Program-made: the position numbers and the translations under genes
Notes under the pieces: model-generated
What the model was told of the DNA's origin: nothing
What the model saw: the letters and a program-made list of their open reading frames with translations, nothing else
Database searches by the model: none
In this document: one piece after another, positions 33,308 to 43,423 of the stretch
Layout of the letters: each line of letters begins with the position of its first letter
How positions within the stretch are numbered: position 1 is the stretch's first letter
NCBI GenBank assembly: GCA_023525975.1
Contig: CM042044.1
Span: 12,758,501-12,822,500, forward strand
DNA: 64,000 nucleotides
Direction: 5' to 3'
From: Smallanthus sonchifolius
Taxonomy: Eukaryota > Streptophyta > Magnoliopsida > Asterales > Asteraceae

Positions 33308-33328
33308 ATGTAACTAATTGAATATAGC
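33308..33328 (+). repeat. Right copy of the ~20-bp direct repeat bracketing the viral island
   Basis: GTAACTAATTGAATATAGC matches 5860-5878 exactly, and a shorter AATGTAACTAATTGAA precedes it at 33292-33307. Confidence 0.5.
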
Positions 33329-33331
33329 AGA

Positions 33332-33332
<1 letters not shown>

Positions 33333-33411
<79 letters not shown>
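33333..33411. repeat. (AT)n microsatellite, about 39 units
   Basis: An uninterrupted alternating AT tract of roughly 78 bp. Confidence 0.98.
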
Positions 33412-33413
<2 letters not shown>

Positions 33414-33434
33414 AAATGGTAGAAAAAATAGTCT

Positions 33435-33781
33435 CTTAAGATGAAAAAACCCACTAACCCTTTCAAAAAAATTCAAAATTTTTTGGGATTGATTAATTTA
33501 TTTAAAAAACGTCGGTCGCAAAAAAAAATTAAAAAAGCGCCGAATAAAAATAAAGATAAAAAATAACAAAAATCATCGTTTTTTTTTCCTACATATGCAT
33601 ACGTCAGCAATTACATATATAAAAAACGTCAGATTTTTATAAGTTTTTTTTAGAAAAAACCACTTGGTGTTTTTTTTTTTCCCACCAAAAGTGATTAAAT
33701 TGTATGTAGAATCCATTTCAAAAATAAAAAAACTTTTTTTACATATGTAAAACAGGGTTTAGTAGGTTTTTTCATCTCAAG
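33435..33781. mobile_element. MITE-like element with ~27-bp terminal inverted repeats
   Basis: The left end CTTAAGATGAAAAAACCCAC is mirrored by the right end GTAGGTTTTTTCATCTCAAG with a few mismatches. The 347-bp interior is AT-rich and non-coding. No clear target duplication is visible, so the superfamily is not assigned. Confidence 0.7.
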
Positions 33782-33900
33782 TTGGTTTGCATTATAACCA
33801 ATTTTAACCAATCATATAATAATATTTATTTTTATTTTATTTATAAGAATATCAATATAATATTAAACATTTTTACCAAAAAACATGTTTACACATAGTG

Positions 33901-33985
33901 TTACGTATACGTAAACAAAAAACCAAAAAAATAGCAGTTACGTATACGTAAATCAAAAAAATTTCTTTTGGATACGTATACGTAA
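33901..33985. repeat. Three copies of the palindrome TTACGTATACGTAA
   Basis: Perfect 14-bp palindromes at 33901-33914 and 33938-33951 and a 13/14 copy at 33972-33985, spaced 37 and 34 bp and separated by A-rich linkers. There is no known role. Confidence 0.9.
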
Positions 33986-34133
33986 ATAAAAAAATTGCTT
34001 GAAATGATGTGGTTTTCTCGGTTTTCGCCTAACTTTGTGGTTTTCTCTTGATTCTTCCCCTATATATATATATATATATATATAGGATTCATTTATAGTA
34101 AACCTCTAGAAAAATCCTTTAAAAACATTAAGC

Positions 34134-34812
34134 GTTTGATATGTAGGAATGAGAGGTGGAACTGAATGAACGATTACAAGGGAATGAAAAAAATGCTGTT
34201 TGGTTGGGCGATGGAATGGAATCATCCATTTCATAAGAAATGTCATTTTCTCTAAATCCCTAAAATTCATTCCATCTACCACGCTTGTTTTTTTTCCTTC
34301 ATCACCACCACACCCTTCTACCATCACCACTCGCCACCACCGACCACCACCCGCCACCACCGTCACCGCCGCCGCCTCCACCACCCACCTCCATCTCTCG
34401 CCGCCACCACCACCGCCACCCACAACCACACCTTCGCCACCCACCGCCACTACCCACCCCCATCTCCCACCGTCGCCGTCCCCGTCCCCGCCGCCACCTC
34501 CTACCACCGCCCACCGCCACCTCCTACCACCGCCACTGTCACCACCACCCACCGCCACCTCCCACCACCACTGTCGCCTCCTCCACCACTACCCAATACT
34601 GCCACCCACCACCATTGCCGCTGCTCACCATCGATTTTATTCCTTCATCTTTTCTAGCCTACCAAACAACATAAAGTAAAGATCTATTTCATTCCCTCAT
34701 GGTAACCAAACAAGACAATGGAATGGAATGGAATAGTCCATTTCATTTCTTTGTCCATTCCATTACCTCGTTTATTTCATTCCCTTATACATTCTATTAC
34801 CCCATACCAAAC
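34134..34812. mobile_element. Non-autonomous element with GTTTGRTATG ends and a CCACCACCG-rich core
   Basis: The ends GTTTGATATG (34134) and CATACCAAAC (34803-34812) are inverted, and further in AAGGGAATGAA (left) and TTCATTCCCTT (right) match, as do GGAATGGAAT and ATTCCATT strings. The core (about 34300-34620) is a degenerate CCACCACCGCC trinucleotide array. Open frames of 70-160 codons on both strands there are Pro/His/Thr- or Gly/Val-rich by-products of the repeat and are not genes. Confidence 0.6.
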
Positions 34813-35573
34813 AGATCCAAAATTTAAGAAGGTTTTGGATCAAGTTCTACTCCTAACAAAAATAAAAAAAATTTGTCTATCAAAACAAAAAAGTAAACCC
34901 GTGTGATTAAATATTATAAGGACATTTATCATCAAAGCGTGAATTATGATGAAACTTTTATTTAATCATTTTTATGTCTTGGTGTTCGATTGTTTGTCGA
35001 GTAAGCTATTCGTCGTTATCCAAACTTATAATATCGTTTATCACAAGTTGTCATTTTCTTTTATGTTTTATAATGATATAATTTCATTAAATATATTGGA
35101 TTCATACCTAACGTAGACAATGTATAGATTCTTTTTAGATTAATTGTACATGACCGGTTAAATTTGTTGATTTTTTTTATGGTATGTATGTAACGGTTCT
35201 GTTATGAAATAAAATCAAACCTATAATTGGTGTGATGTTTTGGTTTATAGATTTTCATAACTGATCCGTTTCGGTTATAAACTAAAAGTTAATTCTGTTA
35301 ACAGAAAAGATTGTTTGTTTTATTCACTTAACCATCTATCGACCGTCGACTTTGGACGTGGGTGAATTGAAGCTGATTCCATGTAAAAAGTTTAATTATA
35401 TCTTGGGGTTAAACAATATTTAATAATTCTTTTAATTTTAATAAAAAAATAAACGACAATTAATGTGTTATTTATAAAAAACCTGGAACATAACTTTTCA
35501 TACATATAATGCATTATTTATTAAATAAAAGTTAAAGATTGGTGATTTTTTGGTGGCTCCGATTGAGTCGTTA
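34813..35573. other. AT-rich spacer with no recognised feature
   Basis: No open frame with a recognisable domain, no clear repeat and no promoter-like context was found. Confidence 0.4.
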
Positions 35574-35582
35574 TAACAATAA

Positions 35583-35858
35583 GAGTAAATTACACAGATT
35601 GTACTTTAATTATACTAGAAATTACAGTATGTGTCATTTGACTTTAATAAATACACCACAAGTTCTTTTTTTTATATACTTTTGCACGCTTTATGTCATT
35701 TACAATAACTTGTGTTAAGTTTTTCAGTTAAGAATACAGTAAAGGACATAGAGCGTGCAAAAGTATATAAAAAAATGATTTGTGGTGTACTTATTGAAGT
35801 CAAAAGATACAAAGTGTAATTTCTAATATAATTAAATGGCAATCTGTGTAATTTACTC
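35583..35858. mobile_element. Mutator-type MITE (foldback) with perfect 9-bp TSD
   Basis: A 276-bp element whose halves are long inverted repeats (GAGTAAATTACACAGATTG at the left, its complement at the right; ATACTTTTGCACGC mirrored further in). TAACAATAA flanks it directly on both sides (35574-35582 and 35859-35867). A 9-bp duplication and long terminal inverted repeats fit a MULE-derived element. Confidence 0.88.
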
Positions 35859-35867
35859 TAACAATAA

Positions 35868-36478
35868 ACTACAACCACACCCTTGGCCATCTCCATCGTG
35901 TACAAGCTTTTATTGATCACCATGTGTTCTGTTACGAGTGAGATTTTATTTAATACATTTTATTTTAATGTAAAAGTATATTACATGTGTTCAAGGGAAG
36001 ACACGAATGGAGTAAATCAACCTAGTTGGTATCATATAGTTTCATATGTTAGTGACATGTTGTAATTAATGAATACTTAAATTCTGTATCGACTCTAAAT
36101 ATTATATCGATCTTTGATTCTGTAATAGTGACATGTCACTCTATTCTTAGGGTGAGAGTGTAATAGAAGAAGAGATGGATAGAGGAAGAGAGGTGGAATA
36201 AGAGAGGGAGTGACACCCCTTCTCGAAAGTAATAACGGTCACGATTACATAAATAAAAAAAATAATGATTCTTAAGATAAAAGAGTTTAGGATACAAGAA
36301 CATTATATAAATTATCTAATAATTTAAGGTGAAAAGAAATCCTTTAATTCAAAACATTACTTACTACCCGTAATTTCGTAATTATTCAATTCTAACTTCA
36401 TTATATTTAATCTTTTCATAACCATATTTATTAACTTATAGAAATTACAAACTTAAATGGCTTTATTTATTACTGAAA
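35868..36478. other. Spacer with no recognised feature
   Basis: AT-rich sequence; a 60-codon open frame at 35883-36065 has no motif. Confidence 0.4.
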
Positions 36479-36867
36479 CTAGGTTAGAAACCCCGTGTAT
36501 TATACGAGTTGAATAAAAATAATAATATATTTAATAATAAATATTTATATATTATATATTTATAGCATATTGAATAGTTTTTTAATACAAATTTTAGAGA
36601 CGTCATATAGTTATTTTTTTAAAATGTTTTATAAAAATAATAAAATTAATGTTCAATTTCTAACAATGTTTTATGAACAAATCTATATTTGTTTTAGATA
36701 AAAAACGTTTTATAAAAACAATTATGTAAATCATTATTATTTAATAGAAGAGAGACGGAAAACTAAAAATTATAAAAAAAACAATTAAAACAAGTTTGAG
36801 CAATCAATAGTAGAGAGAGGCGATAAAACTTGTGTAACCAAAATCTTTATTTATTATAGAGTATAGA
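36479..36867 (-). mobile_element. Non-autonomous Helitron (389 bp)
   Basis: On the minus strand it begins TCTATACTCTATAATAAATAAAG... and ends with a small hairpin (CTCGT...ACGGG) then TTTCTAACCTAG. It sits between A (36478) and T (36868), as Helitrons insert in AT. No coding capacity. The same two ends occur at 37585-38138. Confidence 0.75.
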
Positions 36868-37265
36868 TATAGATTTATAAGATTGTATATTTATAGACGC
36901 TATACATTTTAAAGCTAAAGTTATATACAAAATTTAGTTAAAAGCTTTTTGTCAATAATTAATTAAGATGAGCAATAATCAAATTTATTAAAACAACTAA
37001 AACATAAATTTCTTTCTTCTGTATCACCATCATCTAATTAAAACTTATTCAATTAATTTAGTATGTTTAACAACTCATTTTAATTAATCCCCTGTCACTT
37101 AGACACTTCATAATAATATTCATAGTACACACACACCACACTAGACTAGACAGTTAGACCAAATCAAATGAAGTGGGCTAGGGATACGTGGGCTCAAGAT
37201 ATTGGGACGAGGATACGTTGGCTCGAGATATTGGGCCCAAGGAGCACAATTATATTCAAACTAAA

Positions 37266-37310
37266 CTAGTTTAGATCCCGTGTCTACATACGGAGTGAAA
37301 AATATAAATA
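37266..37310 (-). mobile_element. Additional Helitron-type 3' end
   Basis: Minus-strand reading gives an imperfect CCGTATGTAGACACGGG hairpin followed by ATCTAAACTAG (CTAG at 37266-37269). The matching 5' end is not clear; it may be interrupted by the element at 37585-38138. Confidence 0.45.
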
Positions 37311-37584
37311 TATACAATTTTTAAATTTTTATGTATATATATTTTACATGTGTAAAAATATATTACATATAGTAAGGATAGAAACAAACTCAAAATATTT
37401 AAAATTAATATATAAGTGGGTTTTGAAAATAAATTAATTACTATTTAATTTAATTTGATTTTTATTTACTATTTGATTGAAATAAAAGTTACATAATTAA
37501 ATTTTAAAGTTTCTTATAATAAGAGATAATTGAAAATAAATGTGTTTTATTAGTATAATTATTATTTTTAAATATATACTATTA

Positions 37585-38138
37585 CTAGGTTAAAACCACG
37601 TATATTACACGGGTTGAATAAATAAAATGTTATATACTTAGTAATAAAAATTTTATATTTTTAAAAACCCGTGTAATACACGGGTTGAATAAACCGGTAT
37701 ATTAAATCGGTTGAACTATTTATAATTAAATAATAAGTATCCGTAATTAGATTTATATTAAAAATATAAAAATATTTTTTTTAATATCATTAATCAATAC
37801 GAGAGGGAGAGATGGGAAAAAATGATACAAATTAACCAGAAATTAACACTTGTTCATAGAATTTTATTTATTAATATAAAGATTATTATTTGATATTATT
37901 ATTTATTAGGAGAAAGAAACAGAAAATCTAATATTTAATAGGAGAGAGAAACGGTAAAATAAAGGTGAGGAGTAACCAGAGAGTGACACGTGTTCTACAT
38001 AATTTTCCTTTATCATATAGTATATATTAAAATATAATAGTGCATTAAATAAGAGAGAGAAGCGGGAAAAAAATGATGAGAATAAATATGGAGGCGACAC
38101 ATGACACTAAAAAACCTTTATTTATTATATAGTATAGA
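37585..38138 (-). mobile_element. Non-autonomous Helitron (554 bp) with repeated 5' modules
   Basis: On the minus strand it starts TCTATACTATATAATAAATA (38138) and ends AACCTAG (37585) with a CCCGTGTAATATACGTGG hairpin 8-10 nt before; the flanks are A (37584) and T (38139). A second, perfect hairpin CCCGTGTAATACACGGG lies at 37668-37684. The 5' part is three degenerate tandem modules (about 38138-38045, 38020-37880 and 37870-37770). Confidence 0.75.
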
Positions 38139-38498
38139 TTATAGCTGAATATCATATTTATTTGTTTTAATTTATTACGTTTAAATAATTTCTAATCTAG
38201 TCTTATTTTACTTAAAAATTTAAAAATTAATATTTACTATTTTCAACTTCATCTTTAGAACATGGTTCTCGTTATTTGAGATCTAATAAAAAAGAGGTTA
38301 AAAATGATATATTTAAAGAAAAGGTAATATTATCATTAAGTGAAAACATAACTTTAAATAACTTATTTTAAATAAAGTTTGAATTAATCTTAAATTAATA
38401 TTTTAAATATTTTTTATACTTGTAGTTAATAAATTAAGATTGTTTATAAATTAAAATTGGTTTGCTTAATTAGTGACTTATTAATATAGGCAAAGAGA

Positions 38499-38639
38499 TA
38501 TTCAATGGAAAGAACTCTCGCTGGTACCACAACTTGAGAAATGCCCTCGAGACCAACAATCAATGTGATGTTCTTCAGACTCCCATACCGGATGCATATC
38601 TCGTCAATGCACATAGCGCCCTGATAGCTGGAACCAACA
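38499..38639 (+). pseudogene. Copia gag fragment, part 1 (before SINE)
   Basis: Plus-strand translation reads FNGKNSRWYHNLRNALETNN, the start of a copia gag (UBN2-like) domain, up to the SINE target site at 38626-38639. It continues after the SINE at 38862. The upstream part of the element is not visible. Confidence 0.75.
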
Positions 38640-38861
38640 AATCGTTGGTCATTTGGTGCAATGGTAGCTTCAAGACTTTTCATAATGGAGGTCTTGGGTT
38701 CGAATCCTGACAACAGCAAAAAAGGGGTCTTCGGCCAGGTCATGGGGTTTACCCAGTTGGGGGGTTCCTACTGTGGTGGACTGCCCTAGATGTTCTAGGT
38801 GTTGCCCCGAGAAAACCCAATTGTTCTAGAATATCTAGATGTTGCCGTTAAAAAAAAAAGA
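38640..38861 (+). mobile_element. tRNA-derived SINE with 14-bp TSD
   Basis: The head contains Pol III promoter boxes (A: TGGTGCAATGGTAG near 38658; B: GGTTCGAATCC near 38698), followed by a CT/G-rich body and an A-tail (38850-38859). AGCTGGAACCAACA flanks it on both sides (38626-38639, 38862-38875). It interrupts a copia gag. SINEs use the LINE machinery in trans. Confidence 0.9.
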
Positions 38862-39404
38862 AGCTGGAACCAACATGTGAATGACTTGTTAGGTGTGTCA
38901 TTTATAACGTTGGCAACTATGGGTCCAGAACTCCAAAGAGACTTGGAACTATATCTGGCATATGACATGATCAAAATGTTGAAGGAAATGTCCAAACAAA
39001 CCATCAAGAGCGCTTGGATGCGCTTGAAGCTCTAACATCATGCCATATAGCTCTAACATCATGCCATATGACGAAGGGTGCACCAGTTGGCTTGCATTTC
39101 ATGAAAATGAAGAGACACATTGACAAGCTTGAAGAACTTGACCTTCCCATAAGTGAGGAACTAGTTATGGATAAACTTTTCAAGTCGTATGACCAGTTCA
39201 TTTTGAACTATAATATGAAAATTGAATAAAGGTCCACGTATGAACTATAATATGAAAATTGAAGAAAGGTCCACTTTAGACTTAGGCATGCTGCTTGAGG
39301 CTTTTGAATTGAACATCCAACTTCAAGTGGAAACCATATGGGAAGAATAAAGAGCAAACTAATGCTAGAGCAAAAGGCAAGAAGCATGAGGGCAAGACAA
39401 GACC
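38862..39404 (+). pseudogene. Copia gag fragment, part 2
   Basis: Continues the gag: HVNDLLGVSFITLATMG, LELYLAYDMIKMLKEMSKQT, TKGAPVGLHFMKMKRHIDKL and ELVMDKLFKSYDQFILNYNM. Two short tandem duplications (CTCTAACATCATGCCATA at 39031-39068; GAACTATAATATGAAAATTGA at 39206-39262) and stop codons disrupt it. It ends in a Lys-rich linker and is cut at 39404 by the solo LTR; the zinc knuckle continues at 49008. Confidence 0.8.
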
Positions 39405-39568
39405 TCTGACACCCGACAAATTTCGGTTAACCCTGTTAACCTATACTCCGTTATCTTACAAACTCCAAGGACTAGTTCTGTCAAAATCTCAAACACAAAC
39501 ACATGAAATTACAAGGACTATTTTTGTAATTAACCAAAGTTCCGTTTGGCACGGTTACGCCATGCCCA

Positions 39569-40392
39569 TGTGATGTAGGGTTAAATATCCCATGTATAAA
39601 TGTCGGTTTTTGTACGTTTTAATAGTTTAACTGTGTTTATTGAGTCAGTTTTATGTGTGTCTTGTAGTTTGATGTGTTACAGGGTAAATGTGCTAAAGAG
39701 CGAAAGTTTACGAGTGATATATACGAAGGCACGAAACCCGAGATGTCAAATAAAGAGAAGTCAAAGATCAAAAGTCAAAATCTTGAGTTTGGGGTCTTTG
39801 CGGTATGCGAAGACCTGGGAGATTGTTTTCGCGGTACGCGAGAGAAGGAAAAAGCGTGCCCGACTATTTTGGTCGCTAGAGAAGTTCGCGACACGCGAAA
39901 AAACCTTATTACGACAAATTAAACCTAATTTCAATTATAAAGCCATTGTGACTCTCATTCTCGAATAACCTTCTTCTTTGCCGTCCCAGAGCTTCCCTAA
40001 GGTGATTCCAGAGCTTGTTTGGCCAATTTTTCTTAGTTTTGAATGCTTGTAAGTTTAAAGTTTAGATTTTAATGTTTTCGACAATCATGAGCGGCTAAAC
40101 GCTTTCGTGATCCCTCCGGGTGAAAGATTTATGCTTGTACTTGTATGATTTTAGTTGATGATAAATATTAGATTTAAGGGTTGTGAACCTCTTAAGTTCT
40201 TTGAATTAAATTGTGTGTTTGATTTATGAACAATTGCATGTTTTCTTTAGTAGTAATTGAATCAGTTTAGTTTAAATAGTATTCTCCACTGGTTACCTGT
40301 TGATTCGACAACCCTACTTTCATGTCTACAGTTTAAGGTAGCTAAGTAGTGAATTTTATAAATATTTTTTATTGACCTTGACACCGCGATCA
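39569..40392 (+). repeat. Athila-like 5' LTR (824 bp)
   Basis: Begins TGTGATGTAGGGTTAAATATCCC and ends CGCGATCA. It matches the 3' LTR except for a ~259-bp deletion (corresponding to about 46323-46581). It carries CG-rich palindromes such as TTCGCGGTACGCGAGA near 39829-39844. Confidence 0.9.
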
Positions 40393-40395
40393 AAA

Positions 40396-40413
40396 TGGCG
40401 CCGTTGTCGGGGA
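40396..40413 (+). other. Primer binding site, Athila-like (TGGCGCC type)
   Basis: TGGCGCCGTTGTCGGGGA lies three bases after the LTR. This type of site, probably complementary to tRNA-Asp, is common in Athila/Tat gypsy elements. Confidence 0.85.
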
Positions 40414-40445
40414 ACTTGTACGCAAAGTGCTATTTTTGATTTATT

Positions 40446-42253
40446 TTGTTCAGTGCTACTAAATTTTGTGCTTACGTGTGTAGGGACTGTTTTATGCATA
40501 CTAGGAACTTAGGAAGAACATCACCTTTATTATTTGATCCAGAGATAGAGAAAACAGCAAAAGAAAACAGAAAACTTCAAGGAACAGTCCAAACAATTCT
40601 AGAAAAGCTCGACAGTCCTTCGGTAAGGATGTCACAGAATCAACCCATTAATCAAGATCCAAATCAAGGTGGGGAACAAAACTAACCTATTCCACCTCTA
40701 CCGGATCTTCTATTTACCAACCAACCACAAAACCAACAAAACCCACCTCAAAACCAACAACCACCAATTCCACCAAATCAAAACCAACCACCTCTTCCAC
40801 AAAACCAGATCCAAAATCAACCACCACCCAGATTCCAGCAACTATTACCTCAACCCGTATTCTGAAATCAACCATACCAACCACATGACAGCTACCCGAG
40901 TTACTCTGATTATGAAGATGAAGATAGCCACCATCCACATCATGGTTCTCAACATGAGAATTGGAACGAAGAAGAAGAGTGATATGACTTAAACCACCAG
41001 GAGGAATTCCCTCCTTGAGATTAGAGGCAGAACATAGATGGATAGGTTCCACCACCATAGAGAGCAGATTATGGGTTTCAACCAAGGAACAACCGGCAAG
41101 GGTATATGGGTAATTTGGAATGAGAGAACAGGTACAGACAACCCGGTAACATATAACCACCGAGACACGATCAAGGGGGGGATAGTCACTTTCGCCCGCT
41201 TTAGCTTTAAATGCTTCCCCCGTCATCCCACCAGTTCGTAGGGGGAATGCATTCGAGATCAGACCGGGATGTCTTGGGATCCTCCCACACTTCTATGGGA
41301 GAGCTACTGAAGAGCCTTACACACATCTGTTTGAATATGAGGCTACTTGCGGGACCATAGGCGGTCAGGGGTTCACAACTGATGAGGTGAAACTAGTGCT
41401 CTTCTAGTTTTCACTAAAAGACCGGGAAAAACAGTGGTTCCTATCTCTACCAGCTGCAAGCATTGCCACCAGGGCAGAATTACAGTAGTAGTTCCTAGAT
41501 AAATACTTCCTACCTCACAAAAACAATGAGGCCCGAGCTGCTATACGGGATTTCAAGCAACAATCAGGGGAGACTTTCTATGAGGCATTTAAAAGATTCA
41601 AAGAGTTGCTGAGAAACTGCCCACACCATGGGATACAGAAGTGGGAGCTGATTCAAGCCTTCTATGATGGGTTGCTACCTGAGGATGTTAGAGATGTTAA
41701 TGCAATCAGTGCAGGTTCATTCTTCGAGAATCATGTGGATGTTGACTGGGATATTTTGGAAAAGATGGCAGTAACATCAAAGAGGCAAGCCAATGCCAGT
41801 AGACGAGCAAATACTGGAGTAACTGCAAAAGCAGTTGATTATGAGACACAAAAGCGTCTGGATGCCATGGAAATTCAAATGGCGAGGCTTGGTAGGCCTA
41901 GTGGAAGAGAGGTATCCAATGTTTCTCAGGGATACCTAGTGTGTGATGGTTGTGGTGATCTGGACCATACTGTGGAGAGCTGTCCAAGAGAACAGGGCAA
42001 GTCGGAAGAAGTGAATCAAATTGGAGGTGATAGGAAGCCAGACATGAATGCAACACACTACCATCCGGGGCTCAGAAATCATCCTAATTTCAGGTACGGT
42101 AATGCAAATAATCAACTTAATCCTAACTTTCAGGTTCTTGATGTGCAGGTTGGGAGTCAGCAGCAGTACCAGAACCGCCAACAAAGCTACAATCCAGGCG
42201 GGTACCAAAGAAACTCAGGTAATCAGGGGTACCAACATGGGGGATATCAATAA
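40446..42253 (+). pseudogene. Athila-like gag (multiply broken)
   Basis: The N-terminus reads RTSPLLFDPEIEKTAKENRK (40510-40570). A Pro/Asn/Gln-rich stretch (40620-40870) follows, then the gag core in pieces: HFYGRATEEPYTHL near 41290, SLKDREKQWFLSLP near 41420, then the open 41606-42253 part with LLRNCPHHGIQKWELIQAFYDGL and a CCHC-like CDGCGDLDHTVESC. Stop codons at about 41407, 41489 and earlier break it. The identification rests on the family's gag motifs. Confidence 0.8.
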
Positions 42254-42988
42254 AGAAACTACCAACAGAATCAACAAAATAAACCTGTAGCTGGCGGTGA
42301 CCCGCAGCTCACAACCATGATGGAATCCTTGAAAAGACTTGAACAAGACAAAGAGATCCAAATCAAAACAAATGATTCGTTTGAACGCCAACTGGGTCAA
42401 CTGGCGGAGAAATTATCAGAGGTAGTGGGGCGAGCACCGGGGCAACTTCCAAGTGATACAAAGTTAAACCCTCAACACCAAGGAGCAAGCTCCTAAGGGT
42501 CAATGAATGCATATGTTAGTGAAGTGACTGTCCAAGAAGCCAGTGAAGAGAGCGAGTTAGAGGATGATGGTTAGCAGGATGAACCCATCATTCGAGTTAA
42601 AGTGGGGGGTTTGCAGATTGATCAGGCTCTGTTAGATTATGGGTCAAGTGTTAGCATCTTACCAGGAAACTTATATGATCAGTTTGAACTTGGCCCACTA
42701 GAACAGGTTGACACTACTGTGGTGTTAGATGACTTGACAAGGAAACGGGCTCGGGGAATGGTTAGAGGTGTTGCTGTGAAAGTTAGGGAATTCTATTATC
42801 CCGAGGATTTCTTGGTGGTGGAGTATGAACAGACAGTAAAGGAGAAGCAACATAGGGTAATCCTAGGCAGACCATTCTTGGCAACTGCCAATGCTTTGAT
42901 CAACTGTAGAGACAACACGGTCAGCATGTCATTCGGTAATAGGGAGTTTCACTTAGACATTTGTTCTCTTACTTTCACATATTTTTAG
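42254..42988 (+). pseudogene. Athila-like aspartic protease
   Basis: The open part 42602-42988 encodes ALLDYGSSVSILPGNLYDQF (the family usually has LVDTGASVNLLP), a flap region and ILGRPFLATANALIN. The catalytic Asp is present but Tyr replaces Thr/Ser next to it, so activity is doubtful. Upstream, 42254-42601 carries a gag linker with GRAPGQLPS. Downstream, 43043-43423 is an open segment with no RT motif. Confidence 0.8.
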
Positions 42989-43042
42989 AAAGTTAAATGT
43001 CCTAAAACAGGTGTTACTAATAAATGTCCCCTTTAGTCCAAA

Positions 43043-43423
43043 GTGGACGAGGGTGGCAAAGATGAAAGTGTTGTGAATGACTGGTTGGAGTTGAAGAAGG
43101 TAATGATAGAGGCAGTAGATGCAGCAAACCCCAAGTGTGGGGAAGATGGAATACAAGTGCGAAAGCCACCATGGAAGCCTCAGGTGGAAAGCAGAAATGA
43201 TCATATCAGAGTAGGCACAAGACCATCAAGGTCACCAAGGAGGTCAAAGAAACCTCCTACATTCTTCAAGAGTTCATATGAAACGGGTGATCCTTGGGTA
43301 CTGAAGGATAAAGAAGAAATCACTGATGTAGAACACATGCAGAATCTGAACCTGAATGGTGATCACTACCAAAGGGCATGTGCAAAAGCATTTGGTAAGG
43401 AGTTCATGTTCCAACCACCATAA
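43043..43423 (+). CDS. Unassigned segment after the Athila-like protease
   Basis: A 126-codon open frame in the place where the linker to RT would be. It is basic (RPSRSPRRSKKPP) and acidic by turns and ends FGKEFMFQPP before a stop. No catalytic motif is recognisable. It may be the C-terminal end of the gag-protease polyprotein of this non-autonomous family. Confidence 0.4.
   Translation: MDEGGKDESVVNDWLELKKVMIEAVDAANPKCGEDGIQVRKPPWKPQVESRNDHIRVGTRPSRSPRRSKKPPTFFKSSYETGDPWVLKDKEEITDVEHMQNLNLNGDHYQRACAKAFGKEFMFQPP

Noticed and set aside
34106..34679. Long open frames on both strands (Gly/Val-rich and Pro/His/Thr-rich)
   Set aside because: They are products of a CCACCACCG trinucleotide array in a non-autonomous element; no start context or domain.
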